Assembly: GCA_001592805.2 (NCBI GenBank)
Contig: CP051141.1
Location: forward strand, 3,038,001 to 3,102,000
Length of the DNA: 64,000 bases
Source of the DNA: Peltaster fructicola
Lineage: Eukaryota > Ascomycota > Dothideomycetes
Direction: 5' to 3'
Numbering within the stretch: position 1 is the first letter of the stretch; every line of letters starts with the position of its first letter. The position numbers and the translations under genes were made by a program. Of this stretch, positions 19,993-30,122 are shown one piece after another. The notes under the pieces are model-generated. The model did not search any database. It was not told the DNA's origin and saw only the letters and a list, made by a program, of their open reading frames with translations.

Positions 19993-22900
19993 TCACTCCA
20001 ATTCCATGCTGATCTCGCTAATATCAATATCGTCCAGCGCAGCCAACCAAAGACAACGACTCAATGCTTCCGGATGTGGTCTGAAGATATATCGAGCGCT
20101 GGCATCCAACAGCCTCAGAAGACTCTTGGTTATGGTTGCAGCTGTTTGATGTCGTTCGAAGTTGATGAGAGAGGGCGCTTCGTCGCTGTAAGGTATCGAT
20201 TGGATCATCGCCGGTTTCTGTGCGTTGTACATCAAGTCGTGTGTGTATAAGCCGATGAACGGTATGCAGCCCTCTGCCAGTGAAGCAGTCTCCATCTCCG
20301 TCCGTAGGTTGTGAAAGTTGCGAAGAGGTTGGCATAGCAACTCGAGCTGGTCCAGCATGCGCTTGTCTGCAGGGAGCACGAACGACCATGTCTTGACCAG
20401 ACGTGCAAGGTCTGACGACAACAGAGCAAGTGTGATCTGCGCCATTGAAGCGTAGTTGCGCAGTCGAAGACAGTGTGTGGCGATGTGAATGTACTTCGTA
20501 ATGCAGCGAGCTCGTTCAATCATGGACTCCGTGAGCACACATTCTGACACTACCCATTTCACCATCAGGTTGAACCGTGCAACGATCAAGTCGATCCCGT
20601 TGGACTCTTCCAGCTTGAGGTATTCGGCCCAGTTGCGGATTCGAGATGGTGCATGCTGCCAATTTAGTGTTATCAAATCTTTCCAGTCGATCTCGTCAAG
20701 AGCGTCTTTCTCGATGATACACAGCTGTTCTGCAATGACTTGCGATTCGAATGCGAGGATGAACGGATAGTGTCCTTCCTCGTCGGTCCTCTTCCGGCGT
20801 GATCTCGTCTGTAGAACATCCGGCAAAAGGCTACCAGCAGGAACGCCTAGGATTTTGGCCGCACTGGTAGCCACTTTGAGTGGTTGGACTTTTCGACTCT
20901 TCGATGTCACCTCGCCAATCGGCTCAGCCGTGAAAAGTGGGCGTGAGACCTTGAACGAGACATTCTCATCAGCAAGATCATCAAAAAAGAAGCTGCGTAC
21001 ACCAGCACTGTCGTCGTCTGGATCTTCTGCGATGTCTGTCGAGATGTCGCTCAGACTTTGGTTGTCGTCCAGGAGGAAGGAGCTCTGAATGGTGAATGCA
21101 GCACTGGTACGGTCAGTCTTACGGCCTGGCTCATTGTCAGAATCTGGCATGATATAGACTGCGTGCTTGTCGAAGTCCACTGGAGATGATGCTCGATCGC
21201 CTTGACTTCCGATGGGTTCCTGCAGTGTGCTGTAGCCGGGTTTCGATGATGGGTACGAGCCTTCCTCGGAAAGATCTACTCGTGATACACGATAGATCTG
21301 TGGGCCTCCTATTGTGAGGCCGGGGTTCATCATCTCGAAGTCCGTGCCCTTGGGCTCCTGATCGTCCGCGGACTCTTCATTTGTGGGCAGATCCAACCAT
21401 GACATACCACTGTGTCGCTGATGTCGAGGCTTGCCTTCGAGACGAGCCAGGGTGTCTTCAATGCCACCGCTGCCATGGGACTCTGCTCGAACTTTGGCTA
21501 GTCGTTCTGCCTCGGAACGAAAAGAAGACCGTACACGCGGGTGTGCTGAAGACGTCTTCTTGTGTGGTTTCTGTCGTGCTGAGGATCGTCCTGATGATGG
21601 CACCGTGATAGCGAATGAGTCTGTTGGTGAAGGCATGTCATCCTTATTTGCCAACTCGTGGACGTGGTCGGCAGCTTTGAGATCGCCGCCAGGCCTTCTT
21701 CGCAATTGAGGAATTGCTCGTGTCTCAGCAGACTGGACGCCATGAACGTCGGACGTGGTTCGTACGTGTGCGCCAACGTCTGAAGCAGCCCTCGTAGGCG
21801 GTGGAAAGATGAACGAGCCGTGTAGTCGACCATCAATAGATTGTGGCTGTCGAGACGATGCGCCTGAAGCACTATCGTTACGTGATGGGACAGCACTTGG
21901 TGTTGGAGCTTGAGATGAGCGTTGTGCATCAAGGATACCTGGGAACAACGGCATGATGATTGTTGACTGCACATCTCCTCCAGATCGAACAGGTGCGACA
22001 GGTATTGAAGTTGCGTCCACGATAACAATAGATCGCGACCGGGTTGTGACGTCGCTAGCATGACGAGGACTGGCCGATCGTGCTTTCGCTTGGCCTTGCG
22101 GAACTGGGAGTCGGTTGAGATAGTCACCTTGTGGCTGGACTGGGCTGGTAATGAAATGCTTGTCGTACGACTTCTGCAGTTTGGCTGCCAGTACGTCTTT
22201 CCGTGGTCCAGACGAGGTGCTAGACTCTGACGGCACAGATCGTGGTGGATGCTCATCCCGTAGACGATTTGATCCTCTCGAGCCAGAACTTGCAGAATGA
22301 TGACTTCTGTCCGAGGCCTCACTCGTTGACTTCTTGACGCTCAGAGCACGACGCATGTCGCCAACGAAACGCTTGACACTAATGTGGGATGCGTCGTCGA
22401 AGTAGTCCTGTTCTCGACCCTCGAGCGGAGGACTTCGAGGCGCATGTCGTTGCAGAACTGCTGGCGAAGGTTGCAACAGCAGGCCACGGATCAATCCACC
22501 GGTTAGGGTAATGCTTGGTATCTTCTCGATGTCGACCAAACTTGCATGCTCTGGTGTACGTCTTGTCAAGACTGTATCGCTCTCAGTCCTTCTGTGTTGT
22601 GGTTGTGCGTGACGCTGCCTCGTCAGGGAGTTCTGTCGACGTGGCATGACTGGTCGTGGTGCACTTTGTTGCGCTCGCTGCTCTGCCAACGAGTCGGGCT
22701 GTACCCTGCGTAGGAACGGCACGGAGCATGACAATACCTGCAAGCTGCTGTCACTCAGTGGTGATGCAGGGATCCCGCCTTGATTGAACAGCATGGCAGA
22801 GCCTGCACTGCTGACAGAAGCTACTCTTGCCTTCTGGTTAGTACGCTGGTCGATGGCAACGAGCTGGGTAGTGAGAGTGTGATTTGCGGCACCGAGCACA

Positions 22901-24213
22901 GCCTGTTGTATGTTTCTGTATAAATTGCCGTCCGCTGTGGACAGAACAGGACTGACAATACCTCCAGGGATGATGTCCTCGAGCACAGGTGAGTCAATGG
23001 CGTCAGGATGGGGCCAGAAAAGTGCGGATGTCCTTCGCCAGCACTTCTTGAGCTCGCCCATTATGTTGAGATCTCCCACAGCGCCTCCTTGACGCAGTTC
23101 CGTGGCGAGTCCATTGACGTACTCACAGAACTGTTGTCGTAGATTGAGAGACGGTGCGAAGTCGTCAGAGAAGTAGTTCAATATCCAGTGTCGCAGAGCA
23201 ACGAACGTCCTTACCCGTACAATTCTGCCAGCGTCAGAGATGTTGTTGATTGCCCATCGCATGCGAGTCATCAACCAGTCCAGCAGCTCATGACTTTTGA
23301 CGAAGCCACGATAGGTCAGGAAGAAGTCTGAGAGTAGCTCGTAATCGAGAAATCTGGGCGAAGTGATCTGAACAATGAGTCTAGGAACTGTCGCAGCCAG
23401 TACCTGTCCTTGAGGTGAGAACTGCACGACTGCAGGATCGTTTGGGTTGGTGGCGAGCCTATCGAATACGCTGACAGGTTCGTCCTGAGTTGGTGTTGAC
23501 AGCGGAGAAGGTGATGGTCTGAATGGACGTGCTGCTGAAGGATGTAGATGGTGTGGAGATGGTCGTCGCTGGGAGATAGTATTACCTGATGGCGGCAGAG
23601 GAAAGAGTCGATCGTAAGCTGACTGGGAGAGCACACTCGAGCGGTCGTCGTCGGAGTCTGTGTAGATCGAGCTATGCAGATATGCTGTACCTCGCTCGCC
23701 GAATTGTGGTGTTCCGAGTCGGTAATGTGGTATTCGCAAGTTGAGCAGGCCATCAGTGACGTCTAGTGAACTCCTCGACCTTTCAGGCTCCTCTACGGTC
23801 TTCTCTTTGATGGTTGACACTGATCGCGATCGCGGTCTCCATCTCCAAGCAGTATTCGCGAGACTCAGCGGTGGTACCGCCCGTGGCGTCCATGGTCCTG
23901 ATGACTCGCCGTGCGCAGTATCTGGTGGTGTTGCCGGAAAGACATTGACCTGATGTGGCAGGCGACTGGGCGCGAGATATAGTGTCCCACCAGAACCAAC
24001 ATTACCCACGAAATGTCTTGTCTCGTCGTCCACGCTCTTCCTCCCGAGCTGAGAGCTCGAGCGTTCACTGTCTGCACGCGTCTTAGACGACGTCGGTGGT
24101 GTCATCGACTGCGCAGCCAATGCTGACGACTTGTTGCGGATGTGCCGAGCTGGAGAATGGGCAGATGCGCTCATGTTGCGCATGTGCTTACGGGCAACAG
24201 CGCTTCGTTCCAT
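19993..24213 (-). CDS. LTE1: LTE1-like Ras-family guanine nucleotide exchange factor
   Basis: One exon, 1406 residues, matching yeast Lte1 (1435). A Ser/Arg-rich head is followed by a RasGEF N-terminal module at about 265-395 (VLAATVPRLIVQITSPRFLD, FFLTYRGFVKSHELLDWLMT). A long disordered, Ser/Pro-rich middle follows. The C-terminal RasGEF catalytic domain is at about 1150-1400: FESQVIAEQLCIIEKDALDE, ARFNLMVKWVVSECVL, FIGLYTHDLMYNAQKPAM and the end INFERHQTAATITKSLLRLL. Lte1 promotes mitotic exit at the bud cortex in yeast and polarity signalling in filamentous fungi; it may act through scaffolding more than exchange. The length and two-part layout separate it from CDC25. It is followed by the gene-poor 17.9-20.0 kb stretch. 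Confidence 0.92.
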   Translation of the reverse strand: MERSAVARKHMRNMSASAHSPARHIRNKSSALAAQSMTPPTSSKTRADSERSSSQLGRKSVDDETRHFVGNVGSGGTLYLAPSRLPHQVNVFPATPPDTAHGESSGPWTPRAVPPLSLANTAWRWRPRSRSVSTIKEKTVEEPERSRSSLDVTDGLLNLRIPHYRLGTPQFGERGTAYLHSSIYTDSDDDRSSVLSQSAYDRLFPLPPSGNTISQRRPSPHHLHPSAARPFRPSPSPLSTPTQDEPVSVFDRLATNPNDPAVVQFSPQGQVLAATVPRLIVQITSPRFLDYELLSDFFLTYRGFVKSHELLDWLMTRMRWAINNISDAGRIVRVRTFVALRHWILNYFSDDFAPSLNLRQQFCEYVNGLATELRQGGAVGDLNIMGELKKCWRRTSALFWPHPDAIDSPVLEDIIPGGIVSPVLSTADGNLYRNIQQAVLGAANHTLTTQLVAIDQRTNQKARVASVSSAGSAMLFNQGGIPASPLSDSSLQVLSCSVPFLRRVQPDSLAEQRAQQSAPRPVMPRRQNSLTRQRHAQPQHRRTESDTVLTRRTPEHASLVDIEKIPSITLTGGLIRGLLLQPSPAVLQRHAPRSPPLEGREQDYFDDASHISVKRFVGDMRRALSVKKSTSEASDRSHHSASSGSRGSNRLRDEHPPRSVPSESSTSSGPRKDVLAAKLQKSYDKHFITSPVQPQGDYLNRLPVPQGQAKARSASPRHASDVTTRSRSIVIVDATSIPVAPVRSGGDVQSTIIMPLFPGILDAQRSSQAPTPSAVPSRNDSASGASSRQPQSIDGRLHGSFIFPPPTRAASDVGAHVRTTSDVHGVQSAETRAIPQLRRRPGGDLKAADHVHELANKDDMPSPTDSFAITVPSSGRSSARQKPHKKTSSAHPRVRSSFRSEAERLAKVRAESHGSGGIEDTLARLEGKPRHQRHSGMSWLDLPTNEESADDQEPKGTDFEMMNPGLTIGGPQIYRVSRVDLSEEGSYPSSKPGYSTLQEPIGSQGDRASSPVDFDKHAVYIMPDSDNEPGRKTDRTSAAFTIQSSFLLDDNQSLSDISTDIAEDPDDDSAGVRSFFFDDLADENVSFKVSRPLFTAEPIGEVTSKSRKVQPLKVATSAAKILGVPAGSLLPDVLQTRSRRKRTDEEGHYPFILAFESQVIAEQLCIIEKDALDEIDWKDLITLNWQHAPSRIRNWAEYLKLEESNGIDLIVARFNLMVKWVVSECVLTESMIERARCITKYIHIATHCLRLRNYASMAQITLALLSSDLARLVKTWSFVLPADKRMLDQLELLCQPLRNFHNLRTEMETASLAEGCIPFIGLYTHDLMYNAQKPAMIQSIPYSDEAPSLINFERHQTAATITKSLLRLLDASARYIFRPHPEALSRCLWLAALDDIDISEISMELE

Positions 24214-24774
24214 AGTGCGGCCATACAGGCGCGAATCTTGATCGATGGCGCATAGAAGCTGATCGTAGAGTTCGAGGTGTCGCGTAAAGGCCGGCGCCTA
24301 CCGACAGGGATCCTGGTCATTTATGTCATCTGCGAGTCAAGTTGTCAGAGCTGCTGTTGGAGGCGCAGGATCCCTGGCTGGGCCGGTGCCTAGGACGAGG
24401 ATCAAGGATTGAGGTGTTGTGCATGTCGTGGTAAGACATAGCAAGTACCTTCGTCCCCACGGGCAGCTTCTACCTATGTAAATCTTGAGACTTCTGCTCA
24501 CAAATGTACAACATTGTATCGACCAATCTTATCGAGCCGGAGAAACTGCGCCATACTCCAATAGCATCATTTCATTCTTCAGGCTTGACTATAAGCACAT
24601 CGTAGAGTTGTACTGGTGACTCCATTCGATGTGGGTGTGACATCACCTGGAAAGCTTCGTACTGCATTACGATAGCCATGTACTCAGCCACGAGGTTTCG
24701 AACAAGTCAAGGCTGACTACTGAAGGTAAAGTATTGAATGAGATTCACAAGAACCAGCATCACAATTCAATGCT
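24214..24774. other. Intergenic, divergent promoter region
   Basis: This lies between the LTE1-like start and the orphan gene start, so it probably carries both promoters. No gene is visible. Confidence 0.5.
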
Positions 24775-25395
24775 ATGTCAGACACGTTGTGTCCAGTATT
24801 CTGCACTGCAAAGCTGCCGATTGAGGTACGTAGTGTGCATAGAGTGTTCGCATGTACATCTGACTGATCCACGAAGCTCATCGATGAATTCTTCAAGGAA
24901 GCCAACAAAGCAACCCAAGACAATTGTTATGAGGCACCAGTAGGATATTTGGTGGCTTCAACAACGTTACCTGAAGTTATCGAGGAGAGTGCGACGATAT
25001 GTCCAATCGACGAGCAAGCGCTACAAGATAATCCATTCCTGAATAAGACAACGACAGAAGTCATCGATTGGGCTCAGTCTAATCTCCACCCCGAGTGTGG
25101 CCTCCTCAATGACCAGGTAGTCATACTCGACGACCGCACCGCACAAGATAAGACTTGTCTCCTTCTATCGTTGAAGGAGCACTACATAATCGAATTTGCG
25201 AATCGCAAAACCGTACCAGGACCGGAGGAAGCACCAGATGCCTGGATTGTGATACGTTCAGATTTCCAATCGTCCATTGTCACCATCATGACCAAGGCGA
25301 CTGGTGTCGGTGGCGATGACCATTTTGAGCCACTTGGACGAGAGGGACACGATGGTGTCTTACGCATTCGCGAGACTCACGCCAAAGATGGCTGA
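24775..25395 (+). CDS. Hypothetical protein, two exons, no recognised family
   Basis: Exons are 24775-24825 and 24877-25395; the intron 24826-24876 (51 nt, GTACGT...CGAAG, CTGAC branch-like site) is in phase. The product has 189 residues, beginning MSDTLCPVFCTAKLPIE and continuing LIDEFFKEANKATQDNCYEA. The protein is acidic, without signal peptide, membrane segment or cysteine cluster. The middle (CLLLSLKEHYIIEFANRKTV) looks like alternating beta strands and the end reads GVLRIRETHAKDG. I cannot assign a function. The gene lies at the edge of the accessory-looking 25-30 kb stretch and could be lineage-restricted. Confidence 0.65.
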
Positions 25396-25420
25396 AGCAC
25401 ATCTGCCACCGTCTGCGTAA

Positions 25421-25500
25421 CGGCTCAAAAGTGACCAAAGGCTGATTGCCATCTGGACTACGGCTCAAAAGTGACCAAAGGCTGACTGCCATCTGGACTA
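25421..25500. repeat. Two-copy 40-bp tandem repeat
   Basis: Copies are 25421-25460 and 25461-25500, differing at one base (GATTG versus GACTG). They begin CGGCTCAAAAGTGACC and end ATCTGGACTA. The repeat lies just past the stop of the preceding gene. It is probably a recent local duplication. Confidence 0.95.
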
Positions 25501-26414
25501 TCCAAGATGGAGAAGAGTGAGAGGGAAGCCATGTGGTGAAGAGCAAACGATGAAAGATGTATCATGAGAAAACTTGCACATCTGACCGCTCCGTGTGCAG
25601 CAGGCAGATCTGATTTTTTCCCAGCGCATTCACTAGACAGGATAGCATCGGAAGCATAGAGTTGATACTCACGTCCAGGAAGATGCTCTCGTGATCGATG
25701 AGTACGGCACTTCGCAGTCGTTTCCCTTGCCGCTAGTACAACTAAGTGAGACATCACATTCTGTCGTAGGAATCGTGGAATGGATTGTTTCGGACGCCAG
25801 TGCTAGGGGGTGCAGAGCAGGATTGTGGTCATGATATAAGTGCCAGGCAATCGCCGCCGTGTCGTGGGTCTTGTGGCGTTGCTATACTCCTGATAGAGCG
25901 CACGTCTGGCTGAAAGACGCAGGCCGCACTGCTGCCGCCAAGGGCCATTCTTTCGTGTTTGCGAGCGCTCGCACCGTCAAGCCGTGGACGTGAACTCCGT
26001 AACACTGAGGCTTTGGTCGAGCCCGAGCATGATCGAAGGCTGTGAGGGCGTCTCGATTCCTCAATCGGCAAGCCCGTAGAACGATCAGTGCAGTAGGACG
26101 AGTCTGCAAGACAATCACTCAAGTGTAAGATACCACGGTATAGATCCTGTGGTTGTTGGTCGAAAAACTGCGCAGCTTGACCTTCTCTGTATTCTTGACT
26201 TCTCTGGCGTCACTGTCACCCGATTCGATGTGCTCGTCCGCGGATTCCGAGACATTGAAGATGCAATTACCATCCAGCATGGGCAGGAAGGTGACAGAGG
26301 CAGTGACCTGCCGGAAGAGTGGAGGGAATCTCTTGCTGGACCTCTTGCTCGATCTTGTCAGGTCCAGTCGTGCTTGTTTCGGCGGGCGCAGAGCTCTTTA
26401 CCAATAACCGAGAG
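25501..26414. other. Gene-poor stretch before the transposase remnant
   Basis: Open frames of about 80-120 codons occur on both strands, but I see no domain. This could be decayed sequence from the element represented at 26415-26792, though I could not recognise catalytic-domain motifs here. Confidence 0.4.
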
Positions 26415-26792
26415 CTATCTCGTCACCATGCCAGATATGCTATGCTCGTGTCTCTTGGAATCCAAGGCTTTTACTTTCATAGCCTTGAGCGTTGGATGTC
26501 GCTTGTAGAAGCCCTGCAGCCAGTTTTCGCCAGGTGGCTGCAAGTCGTCGCCTTTTGAGAAGCTCTGGATCGCGGAGTCACGATGGCGACGAACGATGAG
26601 TGCGAGTGAGCGCAAGAGCTTGACTGGCACAGGCCAACCTTTGCTTGACACACGAAGTGCGTAGTCGACGATGGATTTCTCTCTTGTGGTGTGAGATACT
26701 GCTGACTCACGGCTTTGTCCTTGATCGTGCGACGACAGGGACCAGGTGCTTCGTCGACCAAGTTGTCTGGCTGAAGTCCAGCTCGCGAACAC
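26415..26792 (-). mobile_element. Pogo/Fot1-type transposase HTH remnant (CENP-B-like)
   Basis: A 125-codon frame contains REKSIVDYALRVSSKGWPVP, then LRSLALIVRRHRD, and PPGENWLQGFYKRHPTLKAM ending KVKALDSKRHEHSI. A Trp-x-x-x-Phe-x-Lys-Arg-His-Pro box after a GKNW-like turn is the second helix-turn-helix of Tc5/pogo transposases and CENP-B. After a stop, the same frame continues with LSVIGKEL, resembling the next transposase segment (family pattern VIGKVL). The DDE catalytic domain was not found, and I saw no terminal inverted repeats. It is best read as a fragment of a plain DNA transposon. Domestication as a short DNA-binding protein is possible but unsupported. Confidence 0.65.
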
Positions 26793-27229
26793 GCAGGGAG
26801 TAGCTGCACGCAGGGACGTAGGTTACTCGAACCATCCTTAGGTCTGCGCCAGGTGAATATTGTGTGCAGTGAGAGGTGCAGAGGCGTTCAGGCTAAGCAA
26901 GCATTCAGACTCAGCTGCAGCTTGACCGTTGTCATGCAGCCTCTTCCTGGTCTCATGGCGTGTACTGAGGGCGCTGTTGAAGGAGGAAAGTCGCATTGCC
27001 CACTGGAGTGAAGCTCATGGACTTGCAGGTGCTGTCAGAGACGATACAGTGGAATGCTTGAAATGAAAGAGCTTTGATATGCACTCGGACATACAAGGTT
27101 CCGGGGTGGGCTGGGGTTTCACACAAGTCTCGTCAAGGCGGGTGGTTTTGATTTTCGATAATTATTATAGTTGATTATTGATCGTCTTTCCACGTGTGTA
27201 CTAAGGCTCCGAACACAGATCTCGGACAT
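26793..27229. other. Intergenic, AT-richer toward 27150-27180
   Basis: I see no gene. A short AT-rich patch (about 27150-27180) lies downstream of the decarboxylase stop and may belong to its 3' end. Confidence 0.4.
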
Positions 27230-27777
27230 CTACAGCGTCGGCCAGCTCTCTTCGATAGGCTGAAGATCACCTTTGCCATAGAAGGTCTCGACGATCTTTC
27301 CTTGCTCCGATAGCATCTTCCTATCGGTCTGAGTACCTAGCTTAGCCAGACCTCGCCAGCGTTCAAGGTCGGCAGCATTCCTCTTGTCGCCATGAGCATC
27401 CTTCGCTTGCTCCCAGTGTCCCTTTGAGAAAGCGATCAATGTAGTCACAATGCCTTTGGGAAAGTCATAGACTGCGCTGCAGATCGTGCCAGTCTCCTCG
27501 AGCCAGTTGCACTGCCATAGCTCGCCAGGTCTTATACATTGGTATCTGCAGTATCGTCAGTAGTGTGTTGACGGCGTGGTGCAACATACGTTGCAGTCTG
27601 ATAGTTGTATCGGCCAGCCATTGGACCTCCATGAATAGCATAGACGATGCGATTCTCCGAATAGAACCACATTTCATATCGCCATTTCTCGGGCTTGCCA
27701 TTCTCGTCTTGTGCATCGTAGTCATATACAACGTGAAGATCTTTCAGATCACGCTCAAAGTCGGTCTTCTCTGCCAT
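27230..27777 (-). CDS. Phenolic acid decarboxylase
   Basis: Exons are 27590-27777 and 27230-27545 (44-nt intron, phase 2), giving 167 residues, the usual PAD length. The start MAEKTDFERDLKDLHVVYDY carries the paired active-site tyrosines. ENRIVYAIHGGPMAGRYNYQ carries the active-site Arg. After the intron, LWQCNWLEETGTICS carries the catalytic Glu, followed by DFPKGIVTTLIAFSKGHW. These enzymes decarboxylate p-coumaric and ferulic acid to vinyl phenols without a cofactor, detoxifying plant phenolics. The C-terminal string GKIVETFYGKGDLQPIEESW is typical. Fungal copies are patchy and resemble bacterial PadC, so transfer is possible, but the intron and local base use look native. No companion pathway gene is adjacent. 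Confidence 0.92.
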
Positions 27778-28174
27778 TGTTGCTATGTGTGGCTACTGAG
27801 TAGGGTTCTGCAAGCCATATTTATTCTGGGTCGCAGCGATGATGCAACCGTCTGCTTTTGACAACGTCACGCCCTGACGCACTCTAGCAGGAAGAAGTTT
27901 TGCTCTCGGCTTGCAATATCGGATGTTGGATCTGTAGACATAAATGTTTTGTCCCGTGCGAGACTGCTCCGCGTGAGTCCAGCCTGGTTTTGATTTTTCT
28001 GATGCAGGATCACAATAATAACTGTGCTGCGCTTCTTATCGTGACTGTTTTGGCTTGCGGACGGGCCAGGCGTGATGGAAATAGGCCTCAGAACCAATCG
28101 TATGGTTGTGTAGATGTGATTTTGTAGGTTCAAGAGATCAGACGAAACTATGTGTTTGCCCACCAGGCGATACA
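27778..28174. other. Intergenic upstream of the decarboxylase
   Basis: This is the promoter side of the phenolic acid decarboxylase. No coding region I can support. Confidence 0.4.
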
Positions 28175-28408
28175 TCAGCCAGTATAGTGACTGAGCTCAA
28201 TCTGAGCACACCGATCTGGAGTATGCAGTGGCCACAATGCTGCCGGGGTCTCAATGAGCCGGAATTCGATTGTAATGTCGTCGTTGTCTCTTGTTCCCGC
28301 ATACGGGATTTTGCTCTCAGCATGCACTCCTGCGCTCATAACATGTTCCTCACCGTGCCAGGTCATCGTGTCGCCATGGCCAAGAGTGCAGAAAGCGGTT
28401 AGAGTCAT
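28175..28408 (-). CDS. Possible 77-residue hypothetical protein
   Basis: The frame reads MTLTAFCTLGHGDTMTWHGE, then a middle SKIPYAGTRDNDDITIEFRL and ends QIELSHYTG. Amino-acid composition is protein-like, but I recognise no family and there is no independent support such as an intron. It lies 30 bp from the tRNA gene. It could be a fragment of an older gene. Confidence 0.25.
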   Translation of the reverse strand: MTLTAFCTLGHGDTMTWHGEEHVMSAGVHAESKIPYAGTRDNDDITIEFRLIETPAALWPLHTPDRCAQIELSHYTG

Positions 28409-28438
28409 ATAACATGTGAGATGAGCTCACTTCATGAA

Positions 28439-28542
28439 GGGGCTGTGGTTTAGTGGTATAACGTCTTCTTAGCATCTCTAGCACCTCCTGAAGGTGCTAC
28501 AGTGTCTGGAGAAGGTCCGGCGTTCGATTCGCCGCTGCTCCA
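28439..28542 (+). tRNA. tRNA-Ala(AGC) with a 32-nt intron
   Basis: The mature tRNA folds as acceptor GGGGCTG / CTGCTCC with discriminator A, a three-pair D stem (GTT/AAC) with AGTGGTA loop, anticodon stem TCTTC / GGAGA, loop TT-AGC-A-T, variable AGGTC and T arm CGGCG-TTCGATT-CGCCG. The anticodon AGC is at 28471-28473. The intron 28475-28506 sits between positions 37 and 38, the canonical site, and holds a perfect 8-bp hairpin (TAGCACCT / AGGTGCTA). A G3:T70 pair in the acceptor stem is the alanine identity element. Pair 6:67 is T:T, a mismatch. CCA is not encoded. Confidence 0.9.
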
Positions 28543-28546
28543 ATTG

Positions 28547-28551
28547 TTTTT
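28547..28551 (+). terminator. RNA polymerase III T-run terminator
   Basis: Five Ts begin 5 bp after the tRNA discriminator base, the expected position and length for Pol III termination. Confidence 0.75.
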
Positions 28552-30122
28552 GCACTTCGTAGTGGTTGAGGAACCTTTGTAGAAACTTTTGGGGTCGTTG
28601 TAAGGTGTTTCGAAGTATCTCGACCGAATTCGGAATTTTTGCTCGAGGGGCAGCGATGACCATATCTCCAGGTGTACATCAGTACGACAATGATGAGCGC
28701 TTCCTGTTGCACTAGTCCGCTAAGTTGTAGGGCGAGAATTGATGATGTTGCTGTCGAAAAGGAGCCGCATGTGAAATTTCCGAGACCGGATGACACCGAC
28801 GCGGAAGCGAGCTTTTTGGCGCCGACAACACCTAGAGCTATTTGTCTGATTTATTCTCCCTCTCGTGCAGATGAAACAACAACGATGGCTGCTCTTGCGT
28901 GTCGAGTTAGCACACTCGAACACCGGACGAATTCTGCCGAGCAACGGTGACGTTGCAGGAGTATCTTGAGAATTGAGCTGCTGCTGGACAGCAGCACCAT
29001 CTACACGCCCAGGGAAGCTTGACAAGCAATCACAACTCAATTGGTCCTCATCCTCGTAGATTGACACACTGTTGTTGTGTTGTGTATGGTGTGAGGTTCA
29101 TAGTCACGTGACTTCTGCTGTCATCTTGGATAAATCGACCCACAACGATGGCAGTTGCATCTTGCTGCTAGTAGATCATCACGTCGTCGGATGTGATCGA
29201 GACTTGACGGTATTGAGTCTGTAGAATCGAAACTCGCAAGGTGATGGTCAGATAGAGAACAGATGACGAAAGATGCGGAAAGACATGAACAATCAGAGTC
29301 AAGATGAGACAACATACCAAACAAAGAACGATCGTTTACTTACCTGGAACAACGACGTACAGCGACACTATCGGAGGCCATGACAAGATGTGATGAGGAG
29401 GTGAGGTCCCTATAGACTTCGCGTGCCTTCCTCACTCATCAACAACACACCGGACGCGAGAACACTGACATACAACCACAACGCAATGTCAGACCACTTC
29501 ATTTCCCTCGATGCAAACATGACAAAGGTCGAACCTCCATGGTTCACTGATTGTCCTACCTAACCAGCGAGCCATACCCGTTATCGTCGTGCGATCAAAG
29601 TCACCGAATAACAACACAGCTTCGATCGATGCCGCTGTCAGCAGTCTCACCCATACAGTATGAGCCATCAGAGGACAAAGCACACGCTCAGTTTGTCGCT
29701 CCTGTACACTCGCAGCCTCCATGCAAAGGAGAATCACCACAACTTCGATGTGCTCTATGCTGTGCTCTGAGAACACCTATCGGACACTGGGAGCAGGCGA
29801 CTCAAGGACTGAGAGGAGCTGTATACACAAGTACACAATGCTTTTAGCACAATCACAAGCGATGGTTGAACACGAAGAGCGGTCGTCTCACATCAGACCT
29901 CCTCGTCCAGCAGCTGCTCATCCGCATCATGAGTTGTCCTCACCTGTAACTTCACCACGCATTTCGAGTAGACTCGCAAGCCAAGCACACAGAGTGCATT
30001 CCAAGGATCATTGTCGAAGATGTCGATGTCTTTCCCAGCCTCCGAGCTTACTGAGCTGCTGTCTGGGTTCAAATGACCGTCACTACCTGGATTAGCATTG
30101 AACGGGAACGGCGAGGAGCGGC
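28552..30122. other. 1.6-kb interval without a supported gene
   Basis: Open frames of 90-124 codons exist on both strands but have no motifs. On the minus strand an ATG near 29381 is followed by a good donor (GTAAGT at about 29343) and a plausible acceptor near 29224. The joined product stops after about 25 residues, so I do not call it. The promoter-side flank of neighbours and possible non-coding RNA remain open. Confidence 0.4.

Noticed and set aside
29121-29390. Small spliced minus-strand gene beginning MASDSVAVRRCS
   Set aside because: Donor and acceptor look good, but the joined frame stops after about 25 residues and matches no known small protein.
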